From the NCBI GenBank assembly GCA_963798195.1, contig CAWCSF010000006.1:310001-374000 (forward strand): a stretch of 64,000 nt of DNA, read 5' to 3'. Positions within the stretch are counted from its first letter, which is position 1. Every line of letters starts with the position of its first letter. The notes below the pieces were generated by a model that did not search any database, had not been told where the DNA came from, and saw nothing but the letters and a program-made list of their open reading frames with translations. The position numbers were made by a program, and so were the translations under genes. This document shows, in pieces, positions 63,070-64,000 of the stretch. Origin of the DNA: CAVSRC01 sp963798195 (lineage in GTDB: Bacteria > Pseudomonadota > Alphaproteobacteria > Rhizobiales > Kaistiaceae).

Positions 63070-64000
63070 TCACCCGCCGAGTCCTTCGAGGAAATCGCGG
63101 ACCCGCGCGAAGAAGCCGGTCGAACTCGGGATTGTTGTCGGCGGAGGAGACCTGCTCGAACTCCTGCAACAGTTCGCGCTGGCGGCGGGTCAGGTTCTGC
63201 GGCGTCTCCACCGCGACCTGGATGTACATGTCGCCGATCTTGGTCGAGCGCAGCACCGGCATGCCCTTGCCCTTGAGGCGGAACTGCTTTCCGGTCTGCG
63301 TGCCTTCCGGCACCTTCACCCGGGTCTTGCCGCCGTCGATGGTCGGCACCTGGAACTCGCCGCCGAGCGCGGCCGTCGTCACCGACACCGGCACCCGGCA
63401 GAAGATGTCGGCGCCGTCGCGCTGGAAGAACTCGTGCGGGCGGATGGACAGGAAGATGTAGAGGTCGCCCGAGGCGCCGCCGCGCAGGCCGGCTTCACCC
63501 TCTCCGGCGAGCCGGATGCGCGTGCCGTCCTCGATGCCGGACGGAATGTTGACCGACAGCTTGCGCTGCTCGGTCACGCGGCCGGCGCCCTGGCACTCCA
63601 GGCAGGGATCGGCGATCACCGAGCCGCGGCCCTGGCAGGTCGGGCAGGTTCGCTCGATCGAGAAGAAGCCCTGGGCCGAGCGCACACGGCCGTGGCCTTC
63701 GCAACTCGGGCACGTCTTGGGCTGCGAACCCGGCTTCGAGCCGCTGCCCGAGCAGGTCTTGCAGACGATCTTGGTGGGCACCTCGATCGCCGCCACCTTG
63801 CCGGAGAAGGCCTCCTCGAGGCTGATCTCCATGTTGTAGCGAAGGTCCGCACCGGCCTCGCGTCCGCCCCGGCTGGGGCCGCGCCGTGCGCCGCCCATCA
63901 TGTCGCCGAAGATGTTGTCGAAGATGTCCGACATCGACGCGCCGAAATCGGGATTGAATCCGCCGGGCCCGCCGCCGCCGTTCTCGAACGCGGCATGGCC
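63070..64000 (-). CDS. dnaJ: Chaperone DnaJ, 3' part (partial, one +1 frameshift)
   Basis: Hsp40 cochaperone of DnaK; the right window edge cuts it, so the J domain is missing. Visible are the Gly-rich region with GHAAFENGGGG and DIFDNIFGDMMGG, four zinc-finger CxxCxGxG repeats (CKTCSGSG, CPSCEGHG, CPTCQGRG, CLECQGAG), IPSGIEDGTRIRLAGEGE and the C-terminal domain. Near 63124 one extra base shifts the frame; the continuation TGFFARVRDFLEGLGG ends at 63070. Adjacent to the PmtA-like gene. Confidence 0.93.

Noticed and set aside
60450..63461. A 1003-codon open frame on the plus strand opposite six real minus-strand genes.
   Set aside because: High-GC antisense shadow: it lies opposite genes with clear family motifs, has no recognisable domain and is rich in Arg, Gly and Ala.

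Overview
The window is a contiguous piece of a high-GC alphaproteobacterial chromosome, most likely Hyphomicrobiales (Rhizobiales). The evidence is gene order: leuS-lptE-holA, parB-parA-rsmG-mnmG-mnmE, rho-hemJ-hemE, then the PPDK-regulator gene (RP001/DUF299 family), maf, aroE, coaE, dnaQ. Further order markers are hrcA//rph-rdgB-hemW, hisE-hisF-hisA-hisH-hisB//hslV-hslU, Smr-mltA-Tim44//secB and nth//DUF2244. Order-typical families (DUF1402 after hslU, DUF2628 in the his cluster, a PmtA-like methyltransferase beside dnaJ) agree. I see no rRNA, tRNA, CRISPR array, prophage or insertion sequence.

Layout. 0-8.7 kb: leuS tail, lptE, holA, chromosome partitioning (parB, parA), ribosome and tRNA modification (rsmG, mnmG, mnmE), with two parS sites. 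8.7-12.9 kb: a block between mnmE and rho (thioredoxin-fold DUF255 protein, a small charged protein, a DUF2254 membrane protein, an AAA ATPase). 13-19.3 kb: rho, hemJ, hemE, a probable replication origin at about 16.1-16.47 kb, then PPDK regulator-maf-aroE-coaE. 19.3-27.6 kb: accessory metabolism, dnaQ, a convergent ATP-dependent ligase and LigD-type polymerase pair, and an amylosucrase-like gene. 27.65-28.4 kb: a palindromic repeat cluster around a DUF559 nuclease gene. 28.4-34.3 kb: hrcA, rph, rdgB, hemW, a PPOX-family protein and a periplasmic lipoprotein. 34.3-41.7 kb: rsmI, yraN-like, gshB, HAD hydrolase, comM, hybrid kinase, grpE. 41.7-49.4 kb: coaA, the his cluster, hslV-GNAT-hslU. 49.4-56.2 kb: DUF1402, Smr, mltA, Tim44, secB, sugar kinase, nth, DUF2244. 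56.2-64 kb: HTH-MGMT repair protein, MarR-GNAT fusion, gpmA, dapB, DUF1330, FMN reductase, a decaying histidine-phosphatase array, a PmtA-like methyltransferase and the 3' part of dnaJ.

Together the left part is the origin-proximal domain: a candidate oriC with a perfect TTAA-N7-TTAA CtrA-type site lies between hemE and the RP001-family gene, 9-11 kb from two parS sites and 11-13 kb from parAB. This is the arrangement known for Caulobacter.

The most unusual property is about 39 single-base insertions, all +1, that break otherwise well-conserved genes (gshB, rsmI, comM, hisF, grpE, coaA, nth, dapB, dnaJ, parA and others). 27 of them lie in 34.4-43.5 kb. Removing the extra bases restores a whole number of codons and a normal family length in each gene whose two ends are visible. 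I therefore treat them as sequence or consensus artefacts and annotate the genes as whole CDSs spanning the shifts. Most inserted bases do not extend a homopolymer and sit beside a synonymous wobble base, which hints at merged strain alleles.
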